NCBI GenBank assembly: GCA_020635675.1
Contig: JACJZJ010000003.1
Coordinates: forward strand, 62,001-126,000
Length of the DNA stretch: 64,000 nucleotides
Source: Flavobacteriales bacterium
Lineage (GTDB): Bacteria > Bacteroidota > Bacteroidia > Flavobacteriales_F > PHOS-HE28
Direction of reading: 5' to 3'
Shown: positions 34,753 through 44,349 of the stretch, piece by piece
Layout: each line of letters starts with the position of its first letter
Numbering within the stretch: position 1 is the first letter of the stretch
Made by a program: the position numbers and the translations under genes
The notes under the pieces: generated by a model
What the model was told of the DNA's origin: nothing
Seen by the model: only the letters and a program-made list of their open reading frames with translations
Databases searched by the model: none

Positions 34753-35532
34753 TCAGGCCGCGGGGCTCAGTTCGTGGATATGGCGCAATATCGGCTTGAA
34801 GAGGTTGCGTTTCGGAGCGTTGTTCACCTGCAGCATGCCGATGCAGTATTTGCTGAAGCCCTGCGGGTGATGGTTCGCGGCGCGCATGGCCTGGACGAAC
34901 GGTGAGGTGCGGTCCGCCCGGGGTTGTTTCAACTCCGCCACGACGATGCCCGGCATGCCCTGCACCTCGCCGACCGGTCGGCCCTCCGGTGCCGCATCGG
35001 CAAAGCGGAGCGCCAGGTCGAGGGTGAGCCTTTCCGCGCGCTCGTCATGCACCAGGGTCAGGCGCGAGAACATGTTCCAGAGCATCGGAACGAGCGGGGT
35101 TTGCGCCCCATCGCCCTGGTACCGGTGCACGAACGCCAGTTGATCGGGTGTCATGGGCGTGATGATCCGGTCCACGGGCATCCGGACCTTGTCCGTTCGC
35201 CCCCTTCCCGTCTTTCGTTTCACTTCCAGGAAACAGATGCCGCTGTCCACGTACTCCCTGAAGCGGACCTTGCTACGCAGCACCCGGCCGTTGTGATGGT
35301 CGAGGTAGCTCCGCAGGTCCGGCGTGTCCAGGTAGAGCGTCCGGTAATTGATGCCGCGCACTCCCTCCACTTCGAGGACCCGATACCATGACGACAAATG
35401 CTCCAGCAGGGCCGGTATTCCGGCCGCGGGGATCACGTACTTGGTATCCACCCGGTCCTGCAGGCGTACGGCATCCATCTCCGCCAGGGTGATGGGTGCG
35501 AAGCGTTCGATCACGGGACGCAGTTCGGACAT
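34753..35532 (-). CDS. VTC domain-containing protein (polyphosphate polymerase-like)
   Basis: 259 residues from ATG 35532. The tunnel-fold VTC pattern is visible: RVDTKYVIPAAGIPAL, NYRTLYLDTPDLRSYLDHHNG, KVRFREYVDSGICFLEVKRKT, and later VVAELKQPRADR and GFSKYCIGM. Basic residues in R..Y and E.K.K motifs line the polyphosphate tunnel in yeast Vtc4. Bacterial members are annotated as polyphosphate polymerase domain proteins, but activity is not established for this branch. It is divergent from the cytidine deaminase gene. Confidence 0.85.
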   Translation of the reverse strand: MSELRPVIERFAPITLAEMDAVRLQDRVDTKYVIPAAGIPALLEHLSSWYRVLEVEGVRGINYRTLYLDTPDLRSYLDHHNGRVLRSKVRFREYVDSGICFLEVKRKTGRGRTDKVRMPVDRIITPMTPDQLAFVHRYQGDGAQTPLVPMLWNMFSRLTLVHDERAERLTLDLALRFADAAPEGRPVGEVQGMPGIVVAELKQPRADRTSPFVQAMRAANHHPQGFSKYCIGMLQVNNAPKRNLFKPILRHIHELSPAA

Positions 35533-35598
35533 CGCGGGAAAGGAGCGCAAATCTAGGGATCATGCGCCGCCTCTCCTGTCGGGGACCTGCACGGGAAG

Positions 35599-35606
35599 TA
35601 CTTTTG
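35599..35606 (+). promoter_or_regulatory. -7 element of the cytidine deaminase gene
   Basis: TACTTTTG is a perfect TAnnTTTG, ending 18 bp before the ATG at 35625. Confidence 0.45.
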
Positions 35607-35624
35607 TCACCCTTTTTCGAAAGA

Positions 35625-36110
35625 ATGGCCGCCGAGCAACGCATCGAGATCCTGCATCACCGCCACGGCTCATGGGACGATCTTCCCGCGACGGATCGCG
35701 ACCTGCTCGAACATGCGGTGGCCGCGGCCGCCCGCGCCTACGCGCCCTATTCCCACTTCCATGTCGGCGCGGCGCTGCTCACGAGCGATGGTCGCATCGT
35801 GGAAGGGAGCAATCAGGAGAACGCCAGCTTTCCGGCCGGCATTTGTGCCGAGCGGACCGCTCTGCATGCGGCGATGAGCGACAGGCCGGAGGCACATATC
35901 ACTGCGATAGCGGTGGCGGTGCCCCAGGCCGGTCCCGATCGGCCCGTCGCCCCGTGCGGGATCTGCCGGCAGGCGCTGCTCGAACAGGAGCGTCGGCAGG
36001 CGGCACCGATCCGCCTGCTCATGGGCGCGGTGAACGGTCCCGTGATCGAGATGCGGAGCGTTGCCGATCTGCTGCCCTTCTCCTTCGATGGGTCCTTCCT
36101 CGAACGCTGA
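35625..36110 (+). CDS. cdd: cytidine deaminase
   Basis: 161 residues from ATG 35625, chosen because of the -7 box just upstream; in-frame ATGs farther 5' fall before that box. Zinc-binding motifs FPAGICAERTALHAA (Cys-Ala-Glu with the catalytic Glu) and APCGICRQ (PCxxC) are present, along with YSHFHVGAALLTSDG. It deaminates cytidine and deoxycytidine in pyrimidine salvage. Length is normal for the homotetrameric type. Confidence 0.93.
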   Translation: MAAEQRIEILHHRHGSWDDLPATDRDLLEHAVAAAARAYAPYSHFHVGAALLTSDGRIVEGSNQENASFPAGICAERTALHAAMSDRPEAHITAIAVAVPQAGPDRPVAPCGICRQALLEQERRQAAPIRLLMGAVNGPVIEMRSVADLLPFSFDGSFLER

Positions 36111-36129
36111 CCGCCGATACGGGTGGACC

Positions 36130-36137
36130 TATATTTG
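36130..36137 (+). promoter_or_regulatory. -7 element of pdhA
   Basis: TATATTTG is a perfect TAnnTTTG, 21 bp before the pdhA ATG at 36159 and 19 bp after the cdd stop. Confidence 0.5.
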
Positions 36138-36158
36138 GAGGCCATACCCGCGCATCAC

Positions 36159-37187
36159 ATGACCACTCGCACCGCATCGCGAAAGACCAAGGACGGGGCC
36201 GCGGCCTTCGGCAGGGAGATCTACCTGCGCTGGTTCACCGACATGGTGCTGATGCGGCGCTTCGAAGAGAAGACCGGGCAGCTGTACACCCAGCAGAAGT
36301 TCGGGGGATTCTGCCACCTGTACATCGGACAGGAGGCCATCCTTGCGGGCATGATCACGGCCATCCGCACGACCGACCGCGTGATCACCGGTTACCGCGA
36401 CCACGCCCATCCGCTCGTGCTGGGCACCCCGGCCAAGTTCGTCATGGCCGAGCTCTTCGGTCGCACCACCGGCACCAGCAAAGGCAAAGGCGGCAGCATG
36501 CACTTCTTCGACAAGGAGCGCAACCTCTTCGGGGGGCACGGGATCGTTGGTGGACAGATCGGCCTGGGGGCGGGGATCGCCTTCGCTGACAAGTACCGCG
36601 GCGAGGACCATGTGACGCTCTGCATGATGGGTGATGGTGCGGTCCGCCAGGGGATCCTGCACGAGACGTTCAACATGGCCATGACCTGGCAACTACCCGT
36701 CATCTTCATCATCGAGAACAACCACTACGCCATGGGTACAAGCGTGGAGCGCACGAGCAATGTGCGTGACCTCTACACCCTGGGCGAAGGCTACGACATG
36801 CCTGGTGAGCCGGTGAACGGCATGCGCTGCGAGGACGTCCACGATGCGATCAAGAAGGCCTGCGACCACGTGCGCGCCGGCAACGGTCCATACCTATTGG
36901 AGATCAAGACCTACCGGTACAAGGGCCATTCCATGAGCGATCCCGGCAAGTACCGCACGAAGGAGGAACTGGAAGAGTACAAACGCAAGGACCCGATCGA
37001 GGACGTGCGGCACAAGCTGCTGGAGCATGGCTGGGCCACCGAGAAGGAGTTGGACGCCATCGATGAGAAGGCCAAGGCCGAAGTGGAGGAGGCCGTGAAG
37101 TTCGCCGAGGAAAGCCCGCTTCCCGAGCCCTCCGCGCTCTACGAGGATGTCTACCGGACGCCCGACTACCCGTTCGTGAAGGATTGA
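36159..37187 (+). CDS. pdhA: pyruvate dehydrogenase E1 component, alpha subunit
   Basis: 342 residues. The thiamine-diphosphate motif is GDGAVRQGILHETFNMA to IENNHYAMGT (GDG-N28-NN type), and the phosphorylation-loop equivalent YRYKGHSMSDPGKYRTKEE follows. QQKFGGFCHLYIGQEA near the start is typical of PDH E1-alpha. It decarboxylates pyruvate together with the beta subunit, which is not encoded in this window. pdhC follows after 42 bp. A branched-chain 2-oxoacid specificity is unlikely given these motifs but not excluded. Confidence 0.94.
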   Translation: MTTRTASRKTKDGAAAFGREIYLRWFTDMVLMRRFEEKTGQLYTQQKFGGFCHLYIGQEAILAGMITAIRTTDRVITGYRDHAHPLVLGTPAKFVMAELFGRTTGTSKGKGGSMHFFDKERNLFGGHGIVGGQIGLGAGIAFADKYRGEDHVTLCMMGDGAVRQGILHETFNMAMTWQLPVIFIIENNHYAMGTSVERTSNVRDLYTLGEGYDMPGEPVNGMRCEDVHDAIKKACDHVRAGNGPYLLEIKTYRYKGHSMSDPGKYRTKEELEEYKRKDPIEDVRHKLLEHGWATEKELDAIDEKAKAEVEEAVKFAEESPLPEPSALYEDVYRTPDYPFVKD

Positions 37188-37229
37188 ACGACAAGACCCC
37201 GGTGTCCGCCGGTGAACGGACGCTGCCCC

Positions 37230-38540
37230 ATGGCCGAGATCGTACGCATGCCGAAACTGAGCGACACCATGACCGAGGGTGTCGTGGCACAGTGGCACAA
37301 GAAGGTCGGTGACAAGGTGAAGAGCGGTGATGTCCTCGCCGAGATCGAGACCGACAAGGCCACCATGGAGTTCGAGAGCTTCGTGGACGGTGTCCTGCTG
37401 CACATCGGGGTGCCCAAAGGCCAGACCGCGCCGGTCGACGGACTGCTGGCCATCATCGGCAAGGAAGGGGAGGATGTGAAGAAGCTGATCGCCGACCTGG
37501 AGAAGGAGACCGCCGCCCAGGCCAGTGAGGAGAAGCCGGCACCGGAAAAGGTGGCACCAAGAACCGCGGAAAAGGCGGAGGCGCCCGCGGTCCCGCAACA
37601 GCAAGCTCCGGCCATGGCACCGACCGGGTCGCCGATGCCGATCGCCTCCAACGGTTCGCGTGCCCCGATGGCCGCGCCGGTCCCGGAGGGTGCCCGCGTC
37701 AAGGCCTCACCGCTGGCACGAAAGCTCGCGGACGAAAAGGGGATCGACATCCGCCGCGTGCGCGGCACCGGCGATGACGGCCGTGTGACCAAGCGCGACA
37801 TCGATGCCTACCAAGGTGGCGCCGCGATCCAGGCTCCGCAGGTGGAACATTACGAGGAGGTGGCCGTGAGCCAGATGCGCAAGACCATCGCCAGACGACT
37901 GGCGGAAAGCAAGTTCAGCGCGCCGCATTTCTACCTGACACTGGAGATCGACATGGAGCCTGCTATGCGGGTCCGGGAGGCGATCAATACCGCGATCAAG
38001 CCGGACAAGATCAGCTTCAACGATCTGGTGATCAAGGCGGCGGCGCAGGCCCTGAAGCAGCACCCGAAGGTGAACAGCAGCTGGCTTGGAGATAGGATCC
38101 GCTACAACAGCCACGTGCACATCGGGGTGGCCGTAGCGGTGGAGGAGGGCCTGCTGGTGCCCGTGGTGCGTTTTGCGGACACCAAGTCGTTGCGCATGAT
38201 CGGTAGCGAGGTGCGCGTGTTCGCCCAAAAGGCCCGTGACAAGAAACTGCAGCCACAGGATTGGGAGGGCAACACCTTCACCATCTCCAACCTGGGCATG
38301 TTCGGCATCGAGGAGTTCACCGCGATCATCAATCCCCCGGACGCGTGCATCCTGGCCGTGGGCGGCATCATGGAGAAGCCGGTCGTCCGGAACGGTGCGA
38401 TCGTTCCCGGACACACCATGCGGGTGACCCTGAGCTGCGACCATCGCGTGGTGGACGGCGCCACGGGATCGGCCTTCCTCGCGACGCTGAAGGACTACCT
38501 CGAGGAGCCGGTGCTATTCCTGGGCTCGGCAGCCATCTGA
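37230..38540 (+). CDS. pdhC: pyruvate dehydrogenase complex dihydrolipoamide acetyltransferase (E2)
   Basis: 436 residues: an N-terminal lipoyl domain with Lys43 in ETDKATMEFES, an Ala/Pro/Glu-rich flexible linker (about 85-155), a peripheral-subunit-binding domain (SPLARKLADEKGIDIRRVRGTG, about 160-190), and the catalytic acetyltransferase core ending in SCDHRVVDGATG with the active-site His. One lipoyl domain only. It transfers acetyl from E1 to CoA. It forms a two-gene unit with pdhA, the usual Flavobacteriales arrangement with E1-beta elsewhere. Confidence 0.95.
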   Translation: MAEIVRMPKLSDTMTEGVVAQWHKKVGDKVKSGDVLAEIETDKATMEFESFVDGVLLHIGVPKGQTAPVDGLLAIIGKEGEDVKKLIADLEKETAAQASEEKPAPEKVAPRTAEKAEAPAVPQQQAPAMAPTGSPMPIASNGSRAPMAAPVPEGARVKASPLARKLADEKGIDIRRVRGTGDDGRVTKRDIDAYQGGAAIQAPQVEHYEEVAVSQMRKTIARRLAESKFSAPHFYLTLEIDMEPAMRVREAINTAIKPDKISFNDLVIKAAAQALKQHPKVNSSWLGDRIRYNSHVHIGVAVAVEEGLLVPVVRFADTKSLRMIGSEVRVFAQKARDKKLQPQDWEGNTFTISNLGMFGIEEFTAIINPPDACILAVGGIMEKPVVRNGAIVPGHTMRVTLSCDHRVVDGATGSAFLATLKDYLEEPVLFLGSAAI

Positions 38541-38564
38541 CCCTGTGTTCCGAACTTTGGAGGG

Positions 38565-38897
38565 ATGTCATCGTCCCGCAAGGCCCGCATGGCGCGTTTC
38601 GCGTCCATCCTAGGTGTGTTCATCTTCGCGGTCAACGCGCTGGACCAGTTCGATCAAGGCCACACCCGTTTCGGCGTCTTCCTGATCATTGTTTCGGTCG
38701 TGAACTTGCTTGCGCTGGTGCGGATGAAGGCGTCCCGCGAGCGTCAAGTGCTGGTCCTCACCCTCAATGCGGTGGTGGGTGGCGCCACGGCCATCATGTA
38801 TTTCCGCATGGGCAAACAGGGCCTTCCCTGGACCTGGCTGATCGTGATGGTCGGCTATGGTATCGCGGCCTGGCGCTTCTGGCGAAAAAAGGCCTGA
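38565..38897 (+). CDS. small four-helix membrane protein of unknown function
   Basis: 110 residues. Four hydrophobic segments are visible (FASILGVFIFAVNALDQF, FGVFLIIVSVVNLLALV, VLVLTLNAVVGGATAIMYF, WLIVMVGYGIAAWRFW), with a basic N-terminus and a basic C-terminal tail (RKKA). It begins 24 bp after pdhC and ends 23 bp before recG, so it may be cotranscribed with either. I do not recognise a family and no functional residue stands out. Confidence 0.65.
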   Translation: MSSSRKARMARFASILGVFIFAVNALDQFDQGHTRFGVFLIIVSVVNLLALVRMKASRERQVLVLTLNAVVGGATAIMYFRMGKQGLPWTWLIVMVGYGIAAWRFWRKKA

Positions 38898-38920
38898 GGC
38901 GCGCACGGTATTTTGGCACC

Positions 38921-41023
38921 GTGCAGGACTTCCTGGCCACTCCCATCGAGTTCCTTCGGGGCGTTGGCCCGCAACGTGGAGAGATCCTACGAAGCGAGCT
39001 CGGCATCACCTCGTTCGGTGATCTGCTGCAGCATTTTCCGTTCCGGTACGTGGACCGGTCGCATTTCCACACGGTGAGCGAACTGAACGAGGAGCTGCCC
39101 TATGTACAGTTGCGGGGTGTGGTGGACCAGGTCCGTACCGTGGGTGCCAAACAGGGTCGGCGGCTGGTGGCACGCTTCACGGATGCGACCGGCCGGATGG
39201 ACCTGGTCTGGTTCAAGGGGGTCCGCTGGTTGCAAGGGTCGTTGAAGGAAGGAGAGGAGTACATCGTGTTCGGGAAGGTGTCGCGGTTCAAGGGTCTACC
39301 GAACATGGCCCATCCGGAGATGGAGCCGGCGGTCGCCTGGGACCGTGGCCTGGAAAGCGCATTGCAGCCGGTGTACAGCACCACGGAAAAGGCTTCGGCC
39401 CGCGGGTTGAACAGCAGGGGGATCGCCAGGCTGGTGCGCACCCTGCTCCAATATCCGGAGTTGCACGTCCCGGAATCGTTGAACGCCGAACTGGTCGCCT
39501 GGCTCGGTGGAACGGGTCGGCAGGACGCCTTCCGGCATGTGCATGCCCCCGTGGACGATACCCATCTGCAGGCGGCCATCCGCCGGTTGAAGTTCGAGGA
39601 GCTCTTCTACATCCAGTTGCAACTCCTGATCCAGAAGTCGCTGGTGCAACGCGAGGTGCCCGGGCATGTTTTCGGAAAGGTCGGTGACCTGTTGAACACG
39701 TTCTATGCGGAGCACCTGCCATTCGAACCGACCAACGCCCAGAAGCGTGTGGTGAAGGAGGTGCGCCGCGACATGGGCAGCGGCACGCAGATGAACCGCC
39801 TGGTGCAGGGCGACGTCGGGAGCGGCAAGACGCTTGTCGCGCTCCTGAGCATGCTGATCGCCCTCGACAACGGCTTCCAGGCCGCCTTCATGGCGCCCAC
39901 GGAGATCTTGGCGCACCAACATTTCAAGACGCTGACCGCGATGCTGTCCGGCCTTCCCGTGGAGGTGCGCCTGCTCACGGGAAGCACGAAGACCGCGGAA
40001 AGGAAGAGCCTCCTCACCGCACTGCGGAGTGGCCACATCGGTATCCTGGTGGGTACCCATGCACTGCTCGAGGATGTGGTGAAGTTCGAACGGCTCGGCC
40101 TCGTGGTGATCGACGAACAGCATCGCTTCGGCGTGGCGCAACGCGCCCGATTGTGGGCCAAGAACCGAACGCCCCCGCACGTGCTCGTCATGACCGCCAC
40201 ACCGATCCCACGGACCCTGGCCATGACCCTGTACGGTGATCTCGATGTGAGCGTGATCGACGAAATGCCCCCGGGGCGGAAGCCCGTACGGACCGTGCAC
40301 AGGTACGACGCTTCCCGGAACGCGGTCTTCGCCTTCATGGAGGATGAGATCGCGAAAGGGCGTCAGGTCTATGTGGTCTATCCGTTGATCGAGGAAAGCG
40401 AGAAGAGCGATCTGAAGGACCTGACGGACGGCTACGAGAGCATCACGCGACGATTCCCCCTGCCGAAGTACGCCGTGAGCATCGTACATGGCCGAATGCC
40501 GCAGAAGGACAAGGACCTTGAGATGGGCCGTTTCGTTCGGGGTGAGACCAACATCCTCGTGGCCACCACGGTGATCGAGGTCGGCGTGGACGTGCCGAAC
40601 GCCAGCGTGATGGTGATCGAGAACGCGGAACGTTTCGGCCTGAGCCAGTTGCATCAGCTCCGCGGTCGCGTAGGCCGGGGAGCCGACCAGAGCTACTGCG
40701 TGTTGATGAGCGGGGACAAATTGAGCAACGATGCGCGCACCCGATTGAGCACGATGGTGGGTACCACCGACGGCTTTCGCATCGCGGAGGTGGATCTGCA
40801 GCTGCGCGGCCCGGGTGACCTGATGGGCACCCAGCAGAGCGGCCTGCCCCAGCTGCACCTGGCCGACCTCGTGCACGACGTGGAACTGCTCCAACAAGCG
40901 CGTGCCGCAGCGGGCCGTCTGCTCGACGCCGACCCCCGACTTTCGCTTCCCGAGAACGCCGCCATCCGTGCCACTTTGCGGGAACGGATGAAGGACAAGG
41001 CGGTCTGGGGGCGGATCAGCTGA
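38921..41023 (+). CDS. recG: ATP-dependent DNA helicase RecG
   Basis: 700 residues from a GTG at 38921 (QDFLATPIEFLRGVGPQRGEIL), the usual RecG start; no ATG is available near it and the open frame upstream overlaps pdhC and the small membrane protein gene. The wedge/OB domain comes first, then helicase motifs: GDVGSGKTLVALL (Walker A), DEQHRFGVAQR (DExH), MTATPIPRTLAMTLYGDLD, and NILVATTVIEVGVDVPNA with QLHQLRGRVGRG. It remodels stalled replication forks and Holliday junctions. Convergent with the lysoplasmalogenase gene (9-bp gap). Confidence 0.96.
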   Translation: MQDFLATPIEFLRGVGPQRGEILRSELGITSFGDLLQHFPFRYVDRSHFHTVSELNEELPYVQLRGVVDQVRTVGAKQGRRLVARFTDATGRMDLVWFKGVRWLQGSLKEGEEYIVFGKVSRFKGLPNMAHPEMEPAVAWDRGLESALQPVYSTTEKASARGLNSRGIARLVRTLLQYPELHVPESLNAELVAWLGGTGRQDAFRHVHAPVDDTHLQAAIRRLKFEELFYIQLQLLIQKSLVQREVPGHVFGKVGDLLNTFYAEHLPFEPTNAQKRVVKEVRRDMGSGTQMNRLVQGDVGSGKTLVALLSMLIALDNGFQAAFMAPTEILAHQHFKTLTAMLSGLPVEVRLLTGSTKTAERKSLLTALRSGHIGILVGTHALLEDVVKFERLGLVVIDEQHRFGVAQRARLWAKNRTPPHVLVMTATPIPRTLAMTLYGDLDVSVIDEMPPGRKPVRTVHRYDASRNAVFAFMEDEIAKGRQVYVVYPLIEESEKSDLKDLTDGYESITRRFPLPKYAVSIVHGRMPQKDKDLEMGRFVRGETNILVATTVIEVGVDVPNASVMVIENAERFGLSQLHQLRGRVGRGADQSYCVLMSGDKLSNDARTRLSTMVGTTDGFRIAEVDLQLRGPGDLMGTQQSGLPQLHLADLVHDVELLQQARAAAGRLLDADPRLSLPENAAIRATLRERMKDKAVWGRIS

Positions 41024-41032
41024 ACTTCCAGG

Positions 41033-41773
41033 TCAGGCGCGTATGGCCTGCCTCCGGCGGATCTCCTCGGGATCCAGCACATGCTCCAGGCAGCCCGCCG
41101 TGATCAGGACCTGGGCCCCGGCATAGGGCAGCATCACCCACAGGTCGGCCAGGTGGATGGGCCGCACGAACCGGTTCATGGCGAGCAGGCTGTCGGATGC
41201 GATGAACAACAGCGCACCGCCGAACACCATCCAGAAGCTCCTGGAGAACGTGCGCCGGAAGCGGAACCCGGCCGCGATGCCCATGCCCAGGATGGCCACG
41301 ATATAGCTGACCACCGGGATCAACAGGGCATCGTCCAGGTACTTGATCAGGTCGAAGGAAAAGAAGAACCCGTAGGCCAGCAGGGCCACGGCGATCAGGA
41401 TCGACACCCACAGACCTTCGATGTTGCCGACATCGATGGCGTTCTGTGCGAAGGCCATCGCGTAGCACAACTGCGCGATCAGGAAGGCGGCCAGCCCGAT
41501 CAGGAAGTTGAACTCGTCCAGATGCTGGAACATCAGGGCGATGTCACCGACCAGGGAGAACAGCAGGCCTGCCTGGACCAACAGCGTGAACCGGTCGCCG
41601 TAGCGGCGGCTGTTATAGAAGAACCACACCGAAAGGATGAGCAGCATGCTCGGCTTGGCCACATAGACCAGTCCATGCCAGTCCTGCATCATGCCCACGA
41701 TGGTGCCCGTGGTGGCAAGCACGTACAGGGACAGATTGATGATGGGGTCCTTCCGGATCGCGGCGAAGGTCAT
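41033..41773 (-). CDS. lysoplasmalogenase (YhhN family)
   Basis: 246 residues with about eight membrane helices. YVAKPSMLLILSVWFF, LLFSLVGDIALMF and LLFIASDSLLAMNRF are YhhN/TMEM86 signatures, the last two supplying the conserved Asp residues of the proposed active site. Vertebrate TMEM86B hydrolyses the vinyl-ether bond of lysoplasmalogens; bacterial homologues are annotated by similarity. It is divergent from pheT. Confidence 0.85.
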   Translation of the reverse strand: MTFAAIRKDPIINLSLYVLATTGTIVGMMQDWHGLVYVAKPSMLLILSVWFFYNSRRYGDRFTLLVQAGLLFSLVGDIALMFQHLDEFNFLIGLAAFLIAQLCYAMAFAQNAIDVGNIEGLWVSILIAVALLAYGFFFSFDLIKYLDDALLIPVVSYIVAILGMGIAAGFRFRRTFSRSFWMVFGGALLFIASDSLLAMNRFVRPIHLADLWVMLPYAGAQVLITAGCLEHVLDPEEIRRRQAIRA

Positions 41774-41846
41774 GCGCGCGTGTTCGGCGTCGAAGGCGCC
41801 AAGATAGGTAACGGTGGAAGCGACCGAGCGCCTTGGGGCCTTGGGT

Positions 41847-41854
41847 TACCTTTG
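41847..41854 (+). promoter_or_regulatory. -7 element of pheT
   Basis: TACCTTTG is a perfect TAnnTTTG box, 21 bp before the pheT ATG. Confidence 0.5.
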
Positions 41855-41875
41855 CCGCCCGCATCCCCCCGACAC

Positions 41876-44317
41876 ATGCGCATCTCCTGGAACTGGCTCC
41901 GGACCCTGATCGACCTGGACATCGGTCCCGAACGGGCCGCTGCGCTCCTCACGAACACGGGCCTCGAGGTGGAGCACCTTCACCGTGAGGAGCCCATCAA
42001 GGGCATGCTCGCAGGCGTGGTGGTGGGCCATGTGCTCTCATGCGGCAAGCACCCCGACGCGGACCGCCTCCAGGTCTGCATGGTGGACCTGGGCACCGGC
42101 GCCGCCGAGCAGATCGTCTGTGGTGCCCCGAACGTGGCCGAAGGCCAGAAGGTGCTCGTGGCCACGGTCGGCAGCATGCTGTACATGGCCGATGGTACGG
42201 CGCTGACCATCAAGAAGGCGAAGATCCGCGGCGTGGAGAGCCGGGGTATGATCTGTGCCGAGGATGAGCTGGGCCTGGGCGGTGGCCACGAGGGGATCAT
42301 CGTGCTCGACGCGAACGCGAGAACAGGCGCTCCGGCCGCTGAGCATCTTGGCCTGCGCAGTGACGTGGTCTTCGAGATCGGCCTTACACCGAACCGCGCG
42401 GATGCCATGGGGCATCTCGGCGTGGCGCGGGACCTTGCCGCAGCGGCGACGTATCGGGAAGGTCTGAGCGCCCAGGTCCGGACGCCCGATGTTTCCGCCT
42501 TCCGACCGGGTGGCGCCGGGCCGGTCATCTCCGTGACCGTCGAAGCTGAGCACGTCTGTCCGCGCTATGCCGGACTGACACTGCGCAACGTGCGAATGGG
42601 ACCCTCGCCGGAATGGATGCAGGAACGCCTGCGGAGCATCGGTCTTCGGCCGATCAACGCCGTGGTGGACGTGACCAACTACGTCATGCACGAACTGGGG
42701 CAGCCACTGCATGCTTTTGATGCCGATCGGATCCACGAGGGCCGGATCGTCGTGCGTCATCTGTCCGAAGGAACGCCCTTCACGACGCTGGATGGCAAGG
42801 AACGCCGGCTTTCGGCGGAGGACCTGATGATCACCGACCCGGAAGGCGGCCTGTGCATCGCCGGCGTGTATGGTGGTCTCCACAGCGGAGTCACCGATGG
42901 CACATCGCGCATATTTCTCGAAAGCGCTTGTTTCGATGCGGTGAGCATCCGGCGCACGGCCCGCCGGCACGCGCTCAACACCGATGCCAGTTTCCGGTTC
43001 GAACGGGGCGTGGACCCCGGGATCACCGTTGTCGCATTGAAGCGTGCCGCCTTGTTGTTGCAGGAGATCGCCGATGCGGAAGTAGTAGGGGAGATGGTCG
43101 ACATCCACCCGCATCCCTTTCCGCATCGCGAGGTGACATTGGATCCAACGGCAGTGGACCGTCTCCTGGGCACGGAGATCGCGGTGGATCATGTTCGACG
43201 CATCCTGGAGTTGCTGGACTATGAGGTCAAGACCGTCGGGGGCTCCTCGAAGATCACGGTCGGCGTTCCGCCGTATCGCACGGACGTCCACCGCGAAGTG
43301 GATCTCATCGAGGAGGTGCTGCGGATCCATGGCCAGGACCGCGTACCTCTTCCAGAGCGCCTCTCCTGTCCCTCCGTGCCGGTCAAAGGCACCGACCCGG
43401 CATTGTTCCGTCAACGACTCGGTACGTACCTGGCCGCGCGTGGCTTCCAGGAGGTCATGACCTCCTCGTTGGTGAACGGTGCACAAATGCATCGGCTGGG
43501 CGTGGCGGGCGAGAAGCTCATCCGCCTCAGGAACCCGCTGAGCGCAGAGATGGACGTCATGCGCCCGTCCCTTCTTCACGGCTTGCTCGCGGTGGCCGGA
43601 TACAATACGGCACGGCAGCGGCCCGATCTGCGACTTTTCGAACAGGGAAGGACCTACGCACCAGGTCCCATCGGCGGGCCCCACGTGGAGACGGACCGCA
43701 CCGCGCTCCTGATCACGGGTGCTTTGCACCGGGAAAGTTGGAGGGAGGGTCCAAGGCCGGCCGAACTGGACGACATACGCCAGGAGATCGAGGAACTCCT
43801 GGGTCGGATGCTGGTCAGCGGTGATCGGTCCTGGTCGATGGCCACGGACATGATGTTCGAAGCGGCCGCGGAGGTCCGTGATCGGGAGGGGGGGGTCCTG
43901 GCCAGGGTGGGTCGCGTGGCGCCGGCGGTGAGCGCGGTGCATGACCTGCGTGGGCCATGCCTCTATGCCGAACTCGATGAGTTGGCCTTGTCGCGGGCGG
44001 TCGCCACGCATCCTACGGGCTATCAGGAGGTGCCGCGCTTCCCTGCCGTGCGGCGTGACCTGAGCCTGCTGATCGACAGCGGTGTCCAGTACGTGGAGAT
44101 CGAACGCGTGGCCAGGCAGGCGGAGCGCGGACTGTTGAGGGAAATGGTCCTGTTCGATGTCTATGAGGGTGAAAAACTCCAGGAGGGGAAGAAGAGCTAT
44201 GCGGTCGGGTTCGTGCTCCAGGACCCCACAAGGACCCTTACCGATGCCGAGGTGGACAGGTCCATGGGTCGCATTCAGGCGGCCCTCGAGGAACAGGTCG
44301 GAGCCCGGTTGCGTTGA
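41876..44317 (+). CDS. pheT: phenylalanine--tRNA ligase beta subunit
   Basis: 813 residues from ATG 41876 (MRISWNWLRTLIDLDI). Domain order is standard: EMAP-like tRNA-binding domain (VLSCGKHPDADRLQVC), B1/B3/B4 editing region (NAVVDVTNYVMHELGQPLHAFD), B5 domain, the synthetase-like core, and the anticodon-binding FDX-ACB domain at the end (PRFPAVRRDLSLLID). It charges tRNA-Phe together with PheS, which is not in the window. The 44350 gene starts 32 bp after it. Confidence 0.96.
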   Translation: MRISWNWLRTLIDLDIGPERAAALLTNTGLEVEHLHREEPIKGMLAGVVVGHVLSCGKHPDADRLQVCMVDLGTGAAEQIVCGAPNVAEGQKVLVATVGSMLYMADGTALTIKKAKIRGVESRGMICAEDELGLGGGHEGIIVLDANARTGAPAAEHLGLRSDVVFEIGLTPNRADAMGHLGVARDLAAAATYREGLSAQVRTPDVSAFRPGGAGPVISVTVEAEHVCPRYAGLTLRNVRMGPSPEWMQERLRSIGLRPINAVVDVTNYVMHELGQPLHAFDADRIHEGRIVVRHLSEGTPFTTLDGKERRLSAEDLMITDPEGGLCIAGVYGGLHSGVTDGTSRIFLESACFDAVSIRRTARRHALNTDASFRFERGVDPGITVVALKRAALLLQEIADAEVVGEMVDIHPHPFPHREVTLDPTAVDRLLGTEIAVDHVRRILELLDYEVKTVGGSSKITVGVPPYRTDVHREVDLIEEVLRIHGQDRVPLPERLSCPSVPVKGTDPALFRQRLGTYLAARGFQEVMTSSLVNGAQMHRLGVAGEKLIRLRNPLSAEMDVMRPSLLHGLLAVAGYNTARQRPDLRLFEQGRTYAPGPIGGPHVETDRTALLITGALHRESWREGPRPAELDDIRQEIEELLGRMLVSGDRSWSMATDMMFEAAAEVRDREGGVLARVGRVAPAVSAVHDLRGPCLYAELDELALSRAVATHPTGYQEVPRFPAVRRDLSLLIDSGVQYVEIERVARQAERGLLREMVLFDVYEGEKLQEGKKSYAVGFVLQDPTRTLTDAEVDRSMGRIQAALEEQVGARLR

Positions 44318-44349
44318 GCGTCGTCCGGCCGCCCGCCTTATCTTTCATC

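Noticed and set aside
42038..44011. Open minus-strand frame of 657 codons opposite pheT
   Set aside because: Antisense to strongly conserved PheT domains; composition-driven.
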